The notes under the pieces were generated by a model. It worked only from the letters and a program-made list of their open reading frames with translations. It was not told where the DNA came from and did not search any database. Shown piece by piece: positions 1 through 6,072 of a stretch of 6,934 nt of DNA. Source of the DNA: Ignavibacteria bacterium (GTDB taxonomy: Bacteria; Bacteroidota; Ignavibacteria; UBA10030; UBA6906); the NCBI GenBank assembly GCA_029859455.1, contig JAOUDE010000134.1:1-6934 (forward strand), read 5' to 3'. The translations under genes were made by a program, and so were the position numbers. Numbering within the stretch: position 1 is the stretch's first letter; each line of letters starts with the position of its first letter.

Positions 1-126
1 GTCACTGCAAAGAGCGACCTCGGAAAGGGATCGACGTTCAGAGTCGATCTCCCTGCAGCGCCTCCGGATCTCAAGCCTGTGACTCTGATTGCAGGCGGAA
101 AGGGCGCCGTTGCGGCCTATGGATAA
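1..126 (+). CDS. C-terminal end of a sensor histidine kinase (partial)
   Basis: The window opens inside a reading frame of 41 codons that ends at TAA 124-126. It contains the sequence SDLGKGSTFRVDLP (residues 5-18 of the visible part). This matches the last glycine-rich box and final beta strand of the HATPase_c domain of two-component sensor kinases, where GKGSTF is typical. A short tail of about 23 residues rich in Ala, Pro and Gly follows. The histidine box, sensor and membrane segments would lie upstream, so the signal and partner regulator cannot be told. The end overlaps the start of the next lipoprotein gene by 8 bases, which suggests coupled translation. Assignment to the kinase family is fairly sure from the motif and its position near the C-terminus. 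A GHKL ATPase of another kind is the main alternative. Confidence 0.8.
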   Translation, partial: VTAKSDLGKGSTFRVDLPAAPPDLKPVTLIAGGKGAVAAYG

Positions 127-691
127 ACATGCCTCTATCCTCCTCTGCTGCGGATTCCTTCTGGCGTGCGGCTCATCGGGGGGCAGCAACTCCGGCGACG
201 AACTTGCACGCGACCATATGTCCCTCGCCCGAGCATTCGAATCGGAATCGCGCTGGCAGGATGCCGCAATGGAATACGCGATCGTCGGCGACCTGTACCC
301 GGAGACGTCGTATTATGAAACCGCTGTCCGCAAAGCGGCAACATTGTTCAGCCATCCCGATAATCATTCTGCCTCCGACAGTACGATTTTCCGCTGGCTC
401 CGGGAATACAGCACCCTCCCGGTTGAGGAGGAGGAGCGAATGCTGGTGGAATCCCATATCAGCATGCTGCAGAACCTCCGCCGGACCGAACAATTGCTGA
501 CGGAAAAGGAGGAAGCGAACGACAGTCTCGCTATGGTCATTACCGCTCAACAGGAAAAGATCGAGTCCGGAGCGAAGAGAATCAGGACGCTCGAGAAAAA
601 CCTCGAAAAGAAGCTGGCACAAACGAAGGATGAGCTGGAGAAACTGAGAGAGATCGATATGAAGGTCGGCAGAGACAACGGGAAGGAATAG
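119..691 (+). CDS. Small coiled-coil lipoprotein coupled to the histidine kinase (QseG-like position)
   Basis: A 190-residue protein starting at ATG 119, inside the end of the kinase gene. A purine-rich GGAAAGGG at 97-104 is a rather distant SD. The N-terminus has one Lys, a hydrophobic stretch and the lipobox LLAC with Cys17, followed by a Gly/Ser-rich linker, so it should be a lipid-anchored envelope protein. Residues about 28-80 look like a pair of TPR-type helices. Residues about 106-180 are charged and heptad-like, a probable coiled coil rich in Glu and Lys. A longer frame from TTG 89 is open but would bury the signal peptide. The overlap with a sensor kinase recalls E. coli QseE-QseG, where the lipoprotein QseG binds and stimulates its kinase. 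That parallel rests on gene order and architecture only, as no sequence homology was tested. The next gene starts 89 bases downstream. Confidence 0.85.
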   Translation: MDKHASILLCCGFLLACGSSGGSNSGDELARDHMSLARAFESESRWQDAAMEYAIVGDLYPETSYYETAVRKAATLFSHPDNHSASDSTIFRWLREYSTLPVEEEERMLVESHISMLQNLRRTEQLLTEKEEANDSLAMVITAQQEKIESGAKRIRTLEKNLEKKLAQTKDELEKLREIDMKVGRDNGKE

Positions 692-771
692 GCATTGCGC
701 CCCGCGACCGCCTTATTGCAAATCATGCCATGTTTCTGTAGCTTCACTGACAGAAGGATCGACCACCGATC

Positions 772-778
772 GGAGAAA
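772..778 (+). promoter_or_regulatory. Shine-Dalgarno site of the MerR-type gene
   Basis: GGAGAAA lies 2 bases before ATG 781, with its GGAG core 5 bases away, and fixes the start of the regulator. It abuts a 5-base inverted repeat, GATCG-ACCAC-CGATC (757-771). A dimeric protein could bind there, or the RNA could fold into a small hairpin next to the ribosome site. No convincing -35/-10 pair was found in the 89-base gap before the gene. Confidence 0.6.
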
Positions 779-780
779 CG

Positions 781-1164
781 ATGAAATCACTCGGGATCAA
801 GAAACTCTACTATTCGATCAGCGAAGTCAGTAAACTGACCGACCTGGAGCAGTATGTACTTCGCTACTGGGAATCGGAATTCGATCAGCTCAAACCGGCC
901 AAGAACAGGGCAGGAAACCGGATCTATACGAACAAAGAGATCAAGCTGATTCTCTTCATTAAGCAGCTCTTGCGGGATCAGCGCTATACTATAGAAGGGG
1001 CAAAGCAGGTTCTGGAGAGTTATTCGCCGGATGCCGACTCGGGAGAACAGCTTGAACTGATCGATGCTGCTGAGAACAGATCAAAAATTCAGGATGAGCA
1101 GCTGAGGAGTGATGTCCTTGAAATGAAAGGTTTTCTGGAGGAACTCGTTTCAAAACTGAAGTAG
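781..1164 (+). CDS. MerR family transcriptional regulator
   Basis: A 127-residue DNA-binding protein. Residues 10-30 form the MerR helix-turn-helix, with YYSISEVSKLT followed by the typical VLRYWE. The wing follows with NRIY at 46-49, then helices with RYTIEGAKQVL at 69-79. Residues 91-127 form a short charged helix likely to mediate dimerisation. There is no Cys anywhere, so this is not a thiol-coordinated metal sensor of the MerR/CueR/ZntR kind, and there is no added effector-binding domain. It resembles the compact MlrA-like MerR proteins common in Bacteroidota and Chlorobiota. These proteins usually bind elongated -35/-10 spacers as dimers and twist them, but the target is unknown here. 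The GGAGAAA site at 772-778 supports the start. The gene ends 25 bases before a strong terminator and appears to be transcribed alone or after the lipoprotein gene. Confidence 0.9.
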   Translation: MKSLGIKKLYYSISEVSKLTDLEQYVLRYWESEFDQLKPAKNRAGNRIYTNKEIKLILFIKQLLRDQRYTIEGAKQVLESYSPDADSGEQLELIDAAENRSKIQDEQLRSDVLEMKGFLEELVSKLK

Positions 1165-1188
1165 CCGACCTGCTCCCCTCGCAGAACG

Positions 1189-1217
1189 AAAAAGCCCGCC
1201 GATAAGGCGGGCTTTTC
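1189..1217. terminator. Bidirectional intrinsic terminator
   Basis: A GC-rich hairpin: GCCCGCC (1194-1200), loop GATAA, GGCGGGC (1206-1212), flanked by five A on the left and four T on the right. A/T pairs can extend the stem to about 11 base pairs. It has a T-tract in both directions, so it can end the MerR-type transcript coming from the left and the long secreted-protein transcript coming from the right, whose stop codon is 24 bases away. Confidence 0.92.
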
Positions 1218-1240
1218 TTATTGATGACCCGATCCTGCTT

Positions 1241-3808
1241 TTACTTGAGAAACACCATTTTCCGCATATCCGTGAACCGTGTCCCCGCTTCCCCGGCCGC
1301 CTCGAGCCGATACAGATAGATCCCGCTTGCGACCTGGCGACCTGACGAACCTGTTCCGTCCCACTCAACCGCGTACGACCCGGCATCGATCTGCTGATTA
1401 TCGATCAGCCGCGCGACTTCCTGTCCGAGAAGGTTGAAGACGACCAGCGAGACGGTAGACTGGGCAGGAACCTGGAACGTGATCGAGGTTGACGGGTTAA
1501 ACGGATTCGGAAAGTTCTGTGACAGAGTGAACCGGTCAGGAACAGAGGACGTAACTGGTTCGACCTCCGTGATCAGACCAAGCCACGTCATGGCGGCTGT
1601 CGCCACTGCCTGCCTGCTCGTTGCGGCGGAGATGTTCTCGAGTCCGAATCCGAGGAAGGCTGTTTTCGAACCTGTTGACGGATTCTCCACCGTCACGCCT
1701 GCGGACGATCCACCGGTATAGGTAAACGCCGATGTGGCATTGCCGGGTACAACGGGATCGATGATATCCTTGTCTCCACCGATCGCGAGGAATCCGCTCA
1801 GTCCGCCGGACATCGGATTACCGGCCACTGAGGCGATGAAGGATGTGCCGGACACGGTACCGCCTGATCCTGATTCAAGATAGTCGGTCAGAAAGCTGCT
1901 CCCCTGTGCAGCGAGTGAGGAAGCAATTCCGCGTCCTGCAAGCAAGAGACTCCCTCCGTTGTTCAAAACGACAGCAAGGCTCTCCTGAGCGGTCGTGGTC
2001 AGAACATCTGTCGTGGCATCACCGGTGTACCACACAACAAGAGGCGACGTCATTCCGTCGATGGCGCTGGCCGGGATCGCTTCGCCGTCGGTCGCAGTCT
2101 CCCAAAGGTACGGGATTCCTCCTGATGCGGAGAGTGCGGCCACATACTCCGACAGGTATCCCCCCGCGGGATCGTCATTGACGAGCAGGTAGTTCGCCGG
2201 AAACAGTTCGAAATCCTGTATCGTCAGGCTTCCTGCTTCGATCACAATTCCCTCGACAAACGAGGAGGCGTTCGGGAAGACCTGAACGGCGGTCACGGTG
2301 TCGTACCGCAGCCAGTCTCCGTCAGAAACGAACAGGTCATCGAACACATACGCCCCGTCACCATCGGTCACGGCAACCAGTGTCACAGGCTCTTCGAAGA
2401 GGAGCCCGCTCGCGGTGACGGCGACCTCCGCGCCGACAAGAGGAGACATCGTATTGTCTGTCACAGTACCGCCGAGCGATCCGGTCAGTGCATCTCCGAG
2501 AGAAATGGTGACGGTGTCGGTCGATCCCGGCGTCCCGTTCAGCGCAACCTCGCCCATCGCATACCCGTAGGCCCGCCCCCTCAGCGTTATCGATGACAGT
2601 CCGGACCCGATGACGAACGAACCGTCCGTCCCTGTCCGCTCGATGGCACCGGTTTCCACCACCTCCACCCATCCGTCTTCAATGCCCAGTCCGCTCGTTG
2701 CGCTCTCCAGGGTTCCCTGGATCCGGTAGGCCGCTGACCCGGTGAATTCAAGGACATACAGACCGGTGATCCCGTCTCCCATGAAGATCTTGTTATCCCT
2801 GCCGAACGGATAGACACCCCAGGCCCCGCGGAATGTGGGGTTGTTCGATGCCGGATAGGTGTCGTAGTTCCCTACCTCGACAATGTGCGAGGGGTCGCTA
2901 ATATCGAGGATAATCAGACCCGATTCATAGTGTGACAGATACGCAAATGATCCTCTGATCGTGACGTTGTGAGGGAGCCGGGCCGGGCCGATGTATTCAT
3001 CCAGCAAGGAGATGTTGTTCACGTCACTGATGTCCCACGCCTTCACCGTGTGATCCGTCGTTTCTTCCGTGGTCATCATCACGGTGTTGTCCGGCGACAC
3101 CCAGACATTATGAACATAGCCGGGCGACGGAATATTCAGCCGGCTCAGAAGGGAAGGGGCTGCCGGATTGCTGATATCAAAAATCCCGACCGAGCCGTTG
3201 ACGCCTTCTGCGACATAGAGCACTTCATCCTGAGCGAACACATCATGTGCATCGGTCCCCAGACCTGGGCCGAGCGTTGAGAGGAGAGCCGGATTCTCCG
3301 GATCACTCAGATCGAGAAGATCCACAGGCCCGCTGAAATTGAAATCCTCGATGACAAAGAGAATCGCCTGCGTTGTGTCAACGTAGATATTATGGGGGCT
3401 CGTCTGGAAGTTCATTGTTGTCCCGACGATGCGTGCAGAATCGGGCAGAGCGGAGAGGTCCACAATCAGCACATTGGACGATTGTTCGGAAGAAACGTAC
3501 ATGTAGTTCCGGTACGTCTTCATATCATACCATCCGGTAAACCCGGTGGAGACCCAGGGAACGAAATCCACCTCGGCGATCGCATTCGTGTCGGTCACAT
3601 CGACAATGCTCACTCCGCCGTTCACACCGAGGAGGGCGTACTCTCTTCCGTCCTGAGCTTCGTAGCCCCACACATCTGTATAGCCCCATGAGGCGTATTC
3701 GTTCAGGTTTACATGCAGGGTCACATTCAGGTTCTGGCCCTCGGTGTGTAAAGGGAACAGAACTGTCACCATCACGAGGGCAGGTATTCCCCCAAGAAAC
3801 ATTCGCAT
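1241..3808 (-). CDS. Secreted choice-of-anchor-B (LVIVD repeat) protein with T9SS sorting domain
   Basis: An 855-residue exported protein. Start ATG 3806-3808 is chosen because AAGGAG (on the minus strand, 3821-3816) sits 7 bases upstream and the protein then begins with a Sec signal peptide (residues 1 to about 24). The frame stays open to 4012 but gives no plausible N-terminus. Residues about 40-355 hold seven repeats of 45-49 residues, each with a D-[VI]-like strand (TDVWGY 44, PHNIYV 138, AHDVFA 187, VHNVWV 232, PHNVTI 279) and an LVIVD-type strand (VSIVDV, VLIVDL, GIFDIS, IILDIS). This is the choice-of-anchor-B seven-bladed propeller. Residues 361-437 and 442-535 look like carboxypeptidase-regulatory-like domains. 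Residues 538-745 resemble a Rossmann/amidotransferase-like fold with LLVNDD and GGSLLLAGRG. Residues 758-855 are a classic T9SS type A sorting domain (NFPNPFNPST, GIYLYRL, KMVFLK). It is probably surface-bound or released. The propeller's ligand is unknown. Confidence 0.93.
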   Translation of the reverse strand: MRMFLGGIPALVMVTVLFPLHTEGQNLNVTLHVNLNEYASWGYTDVWGYEAQDGREYALLGVNGGVSIVDVTDTNAIAEVDFVPWVSTGFTGWYDMKTYRNYMYVSSEQSSNVLIVDLSALPDSARIVGTTMNFQTSPHNIYVDTTQAILFVIEDFNFSGPVDLLDLSDPENPALLSTLGPGLGTDAHDVFAQDEVLYVAEGVNGSVGIFDISNPAAPSLLSRLNIPSPGYVHNVWVSPDNTVMMTTEETTDHTVKAWDISDVNNISLLDEYIGPARLPHNVTIRGSFAYLSHYESGLIILDISDPSHIVEVGNYDTYPASNNPTFRGAWGVYPFGRDNKIFMGDGITGLYVLEFTGSAAYRIQGTLESATSGLGIEDGWVEVVETGAIERTGTDGSFVIGSGLSSITLRGRAYGYAMGEVALNGTPGSTDTVTISLGDALTGSLGGTVTDNTMSPLVGAEVAVTASGLLFEEPVTLVAVTDGDGAYVFDDLFVSDGDWLRYDTVTAVQVFPNASSFVEGIVIEAGSLTIQDFELFPANYLLVNDDPAGGYLSEYVAALSASGGIPYLWETATDGEAIPASAIDGMTSPLVVWYTGDATTDVLTTTAQESLAVVLNNGGSLLLAGRGIASSLAAQGSSFLTDYLESGSGGTVSGTSFIASVAGNPMSGGLSGFLAIGGDKDIIDPVVPGNATSAFTYTGGSSAGVTVENPSTGSKTAFLGFGLENISAATSRQAVATAAMTWLGLITEVEPVTSSVPDRFTLSQNFPNPFNPSTSITFQVPAQSTVSLVVFNLLGQEVARLIDNQQIDAGSYAVEWDGTGSSGRQVASGIYLYRLEAAGEAGTRFTDMRKMVFLK

Positions 3809-3815
3809 GAAAACA

Positions 3816-3821
3816 CTCCTT
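3816..3821 (-). promoter_or_regulatory. Shine-Dalgarno site of the T9SS-secreted protein gene
   Basis: On the minus strand AAGGAG lies 7 bases before the ATG at 3808. It is a near-perfect ribosome site and decides against the longer open frame that begins at 4012. Further upstream on the same strand TATAAG (3875-3870) could be a -10 element, but no good -35 element stands at the right distance. Confidence 0.8.
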
Positions 3822-3976
3822 CTGACAGGTTGATGGACAGTACTCGGAACACCTTGAAATGCGGCTCTTCTTATACGGCCTTTTCCGGCCGGAGTTGCCG
3901 TGAAGGTGGGTATATTCAGCCTCAATCGTAACACATCACCATGCGGGGTGGTTCCCCCGGGGAAAAGAGCGCTTAC

Positions 3977-4005
3977 TTGACTGTTTCTGCACTGTCTTGT
4001 ATTGT
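3977..4005 (+). promoter_or_regulatory. Candidate sigma-70-type promoter before the truncated FG-GAP ORF
   Basis: TTGACT (3977-3982), a 17-base spacer and TATTGT (4000-4005) match the housekeeping consensus at 5 and 4 of 6 positions with ideal spacing. The start of transcription would fall near 4012, only about 7 bases before GTG 4019, so the message would be nearly leaderless. It would serve both the truncated FG-GAP reading frame and the methyltransferase behind it. This is a visual match only, and group-specific promoters of this phylum may differ. Confidence 0.45.
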
Positions 4006-4018
4006 ATTCCAAGCTGCC

Positions 4019-4285
4019 GTGACTGACTCATCCATAAATAAGAACCCTTTCTCCGGCACAGCCCTGCTGACCTGCACCCTCCTCTTTTTCGGACTGACTT
4101 CAGACGCACCCGCTCAGGTCCGGGTGAAAGATATTGCGCCGATGACTGAATTTCAGGATGCATTTCTGGGGCATTTCAACCGGGGCCGCGCTTCCATTGC
4201 TGCTGACTTTGATCTTGACGGGTTCCTCGATTTCTACATTGGCAATCCTGGAGACAAACTGTCAGCAATTCAGACTGGGTCGTAG
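4019..4285 (+). pseudogene. 5' remnant of a secreted FG-GAP/VCBS repeat protein
   Basis: A short frame of 88 residues from GTG 4019, or 114 from ATG 3941; neither start has a clear SD. From the GTG it reads as a complete Sec signal peptide: a polar N-region, a hydrophobic core ALLTCTLLFFGLT and an APA cleavage site before Gln33. About 30 mature residues follow, then DFDLDGFLDFYIGN. The DxDxDGxxD pattern is the calcium-binding loop of FG-GAP/VCBS repeats, as found in integrin-like propellers of secreted surface proteins. Such proteins normally have several repeats and hundreds of residues. Here the frame stops at TAG 4283-4285 just after the first loop, and no other frame nearby continues the repeats. 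The stop lies 9 bases before the methyltransferase start. The likely reading is a gene cut by deletion or recombination, with a short functional secreted peptide as a less likely alternative. Confidence 0.65.
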
Positions 4286-4294
4286 CGGACACGC

Positions 4295-5101
4295 ATGCAG
4301 AATCGACACCAGACCCCGGACTTATACTTTCGGGAACAAAGCTATACCACCAGCCACCACGTGATTCCGTTCATCAGGGAGGTGATGACGCTCAACGACA
4401 CGACCAGAGTTCTGGAGGTTGGTTGCGGCCACGGGGGGAACGTCGAGTCTTTTCTGGATATCGGATGCGAGACGACAGGTCTCGACATCAACCCGGATGA
4501 CATCAGAACCGCCGAATCATTTCTCGCCGGACACCCGAATCGTTCCCGCCTCACTCTGATCTCAACCGATATCTATGATGCGAACGTCGAAGAGCTTGGC
4601 CGTTTCGACCTGATCGTCATGAAGGATGTCATCGAACATATTCACGACCAGACGAAATTCATGGGTTTCATCAAAACCTTCCTCAACGAGAAGGGACGAA
4701 TCTTCCTTGGCTTTCCTCCCTGGTATATGCCTTTCGGCGGGCATCAGCAGGTCTGTGAAAGCAGGTTTCTCTCCATCCTCCCTTTCTTCCACCTGCTGCC
4801 AGTGCCACTGTATCGATCTGTTCTCCGTATGTTTGGTGAAAGCAAGTCCAGGGTAGAGGAACTTCTGGAAGTGAAGGAAACGGGGATCTCGATTGAGCGG
4901 TTCCGACGGATTATCATCAATGAAGGATACCGGGTGGACCGGGAGCAATTCTTTCTCATCAGCCCCAACTATGAGATCAAGTTCAAGATGAGGCCAGTCA
5001 GGCAGATCAGGGTTCTCTCTTCGATCTCTTTCCTGCGGAACTTCCTGACGACATGCTGTTATTACCTTGTCAGGAAAGGCCCGATTGCGCCCATTGATTA
5101 A
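4295..5101 (+). CDS. Class I SAM-dependent methyltransferase
   Basis: A 268-residue cytosolic enzyme that should transfer a methyl group from S-adenosylmethionine to an unknown acceptor. The Rossmann core shows motif I, LEVGCGHGG (40-48), the acidic residue that binds the ribose of SAM in GLDIN (62-66), and the post-motif strand FDLIVMKDVIEHI (104-116), with the DVIEH typical of the UbiE/Methyltransf_11/23 type. GRIFLGFPPWYMPFGGHQQ (134-152) follows, a loop seen in methyltransferases linked to cell-surface glycan or lipid synthesis in this bacterial group. The C-terminal third (150-268) is a substrate-side extension with aromatic and basic stretches. ATG 4295 gives a family-like N-terminus (YFREQSYTT), but there is no SD. 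Translation may depend on ribosomes ending at the truncated ORF 9 bases upstream. No neighbouring glycan gene is visible to name the acceptor. Confidence 0.88.
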   Translation: MQNRHQTPDLYFREQSYTTSHHVIPFIREVMTLNDTTRVLEVGCGHGGNVESFLDIGCETTGLDINPDDIRTAESFLAGHPNRSRLTLISTDIYDANVEELGRFDLIVMKDVIEHIHDQTKFMGFIKTFLNEKGRIFLGFPPWYMPFGGHQQVCESRFLSILPFFHLLPVPLYRSVLRMFGESKSRVEELLEVKETGISIERFRRIIINEGYRVDREQFFLISPNYEIKFKMRPVRQIRVLSSISFLRNFLTTCCYYLVRKGPIAPID

Positions 5102-5123
5102 TATGGTGTCCGGGCTCAATAAA

Positions 5124-5152
5124 TAGGAACTGACCCGAATAATCGTTATACT
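5124..5152 (+). promoter_or_regulatory. Candidate promoter of the cold-shock gene
   Basis: TATACT (5147-5152) matches the -10 consensus at 5 of 6 positions. At 17 bases upstream stands TAGGAA (5124-5129), a weak -35 with 3 of 6 matches. Transcription would start near 5159 and give a leader of about 174 bases, similar to the long leaders of cold-shock genes. Evidence is limited to the -10 match and the sensible leader length. Confidence 0.4.
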
Positions 5153-5222
5153 AAGTGTTATTACAGTACACCGCTGCATTGTCAGAGAACCTGCTGATCA
5201 CCGTAGTATCGCCTTCCAAGGT

Positions 5223-5303
5223 TGCACGCCGGAAAATCAGATCGAACAAGCGGCTTTCACGATTATGTTTTCGGCGTACACTTTTCCCGACCGTTGAGTC
5301 GGG
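5223..5303 (+). promoter_or_regulatory. Two-hairpin structured leader of the cold-shock gene
   Basis: The first hairpin pairs ACGCCG (5226-5231) plus AAAA (5233-5236) with TTTT (5268-5271) plus CGGCGT (5272-5277). That is 10 base pairs with one bulged G (5232) and a 31-base loop, extendable by two pairs beyond a mismatch. The second is a perfect 6-pair stem, CCCGAC (5286-5291) with GTCGGG (5298-5303), and a 6-base loop. Both lie between the candidate promoter and the SD at 5318-5323. Long, temperature-responsive leaders are known to control cspA translation and mRNA stability in E. coli. The same role here is inference, and hairpin 2 alone lacks the T-tract of a terminator. Confidence 0.6.
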
Positions 5304-5332
5304 TATTTCACAAACAGAAAGGATCTGTTCCC

Positions 5333-5533
5333 ATGGAACGAGGAACAATCAAGTGGTTCAACGCAGCCAAAGGTTTTGGCTTTATTTCACGCGAAGGCGG
5401 GGAAGATGTTTTTGTTCACTTCAGAGAGATCACCGGTGACGGGTACAAGACTCTCGATGAAGGTGCGTCAGTTCAGTTCGATGTTGAACAGGGTGAAAAA
5501 GGACCCTCGGCAAAGAACGTTTCCGTCGTCTGA
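5333..5533 (+). CDS. Cold-shock protein of the CspA family
   Basis: A 66-residue single cold-shock domain that binds single-stranded RNA and DNA and acts as an RNA chaperone in the cytoplasm. It opens with the family-typical GTIKWFNAAKGFGFI. RNP1 is KGFGFI (13-18) and RNP2 is DVFVHF (25-30), with the aromatic residues W8, F15, F17, F27 and F30 that stack on bases. The C-terminal strand PSAKNVSVV is also typical, and the length fits the family (65-70). The start at ATG 5333 is set by AAAGGA (5318-5323) 9 bases upstream. The frame is open back to about 5222, but that part does not match the family. The gene stands alone between a structured leader and a strong terminator. Members may be cold-induced or constitutive, which the coding sequence cannot decide. 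cspA, cspC and similar symbols cannot be told apart here. Confidence 0.96.
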   Translation: MERGTIKWFNAAKGFGFISREGGEDVFVHFREITGDGYKTLDEGASVQFDVEQGEKGPSAKNVSVV

Positions 5534-5557
5534 CCCGAACCAGCACAGGTCTATCCG

Positions 5558-5590
5558 AGCCCTGCCGTTTCACAGCGGCGGGGCTTTTTC
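5558..5590 (+). terminator. Intrinsic terminator of the cold-shock gene
   Basis: AGCCCTGCCG (5558-5567) pairs with CGGCGGGGCT (5576-5585), 10 base pairs including one T-G wobble, around an 8-base loop. It is followed by a run of T (5585-5589). It lies 24 bases after the stop codon and closes the cold-shock unit. Confidence 0.92.
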
Positions 5591-5593
5591 TTT

Positions 5594-5856
5594 CCATATC
5601 GTCCTTTGGCCGGGTTCCCCGTGGAGAGCGCATTGCTATTCGTTGCAAAACGGCGTATCTTGAAGAGTTAACGTTAGGCCCACTGTACTCGCCATGCTCT
5701 CAGAGCGAGGCTCCATTAGGCTCGCAGGGGTCGTACTGTCACACAGCGTTCGTTGTAAGCCTACCACGATTCCTTTCACGCTGCTTCACCATATCTTCGC
5801 AGTACGGTAACTCGCCATTTGCTGTCACGACCCACCCTTTTGAGGGAGAACTGCCC
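5594..5856. other. Intergenic stretch without a recognisable gene
   Basis: About 260 bases with no supported coding frame on either strand and no tRNA-like fold that I can find. It holds short repeated and pairing elements. GCGAG (5705-5709) can pair with CTCGC on its left (5688-5692) or with CTCGC on its right (5721-5725), and AGGCTC occurs twice (5708-5713 and 5718-5723). GTTAGGC (5673-5679) is nearly complementary to GCCTACC (5759-5765). This could be the leader of the small ORF at 5857, a small RNA, or plain spacer. Confidence 0.35.
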
Positions 5857-6042
5857 ATGAAGGCCAGGAGCATATGCATACCACGAAGAGATTCGTGCAG
5901 CGAAGCCTCGAATGAGCACGCTGATGAGGCAACACGGGAAATGCCGCTGCCGGCATTTGATCGTGGAACAGATATCAGCAAAAGAGCAAACCGCGAAGGA
6001 ACCACTGATCGAATTCGGAAGATAAGCTTCCTTGCGCGCTGA
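5857..6042 (+). CDS. Hypothetical 61-residue basic protein
   Basis: A small reading frame that I do not recognise. The support for it is a strong ribosome site, GAGGGAG (5842-5848), 8 bases before ATG 5857, and its position 30 bases ahead of the next small ORF on the same strand. The product is polar and rich in Arg, with clusters at 9-11, 42-46 and 52-54. It has two Cys (7 and 14), no membrane segment, no signal peptide and no visible domain. Its residue composition is not clearly coding, and open frames also run on the opposite strand here, so it could be a chance ORF or a leader peptide. If real, it may be co-transcribed with the two ORFs that follow. Confidence 0.35.
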   Translation: MKARSICIPRRDSCSEASNEHADEATREMPLPAFDRGTDISKRANREGTTDRIRKISFLAR

Positions 6043-6072
6043 GGTCACAAAAGAACAACTGGTACCGCAGCG

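Noticed and set aside
3809..4012. N-terminal extension of the long minus-strand protein by 68 residues from 4012
   Set aside because: It adds an Arg/Pro-rich stretch ahead of a clear signal peptide, and the good SD (3816-3821) serves the ATG at 3808. The region is also the divergent promoter zone.
5126..5147. GGAAC ... CGTT resembling an ECF sigma factor promoter before the cold-shock gene
   Set aside because: The spacing is only 13 bases, shorter than the usual 16-17, and the motif is weak. The TATACT element is a better -10.
4562..5179. 205-residue frame on the minus strand opposite the methyltransferase
   Set aside because: It is a shadow of the methyltransferase codons. It shows no domain, and the plus-strand frame has complete SAM-binding motifs.
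5222..5332. In-frame upstream extension of the cold-shock protein
   Set aside because: Cold-shock proteins of this type are 65-70 residues long and begin at the chosen Met. The extension covers the two leader hairpins and has no family similarity.
5131..5539. TGACCCGAA occurring at 5131-5139 and 5531-5539, exactly 400 bases apart
   Set aside because: Nine bases with no wider similarity around either copy. The second overlaps the cold-shock stop codon, so it is most likely chance.
5673..5679. GTTAGGC resembling an integron attC core site
   Set aside because: No matching RYYYAAC arm occurs at a suitable distance upstream, and the only near-complement lies downstream in the wrong orientation. 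No integrase or cassette array is visible.
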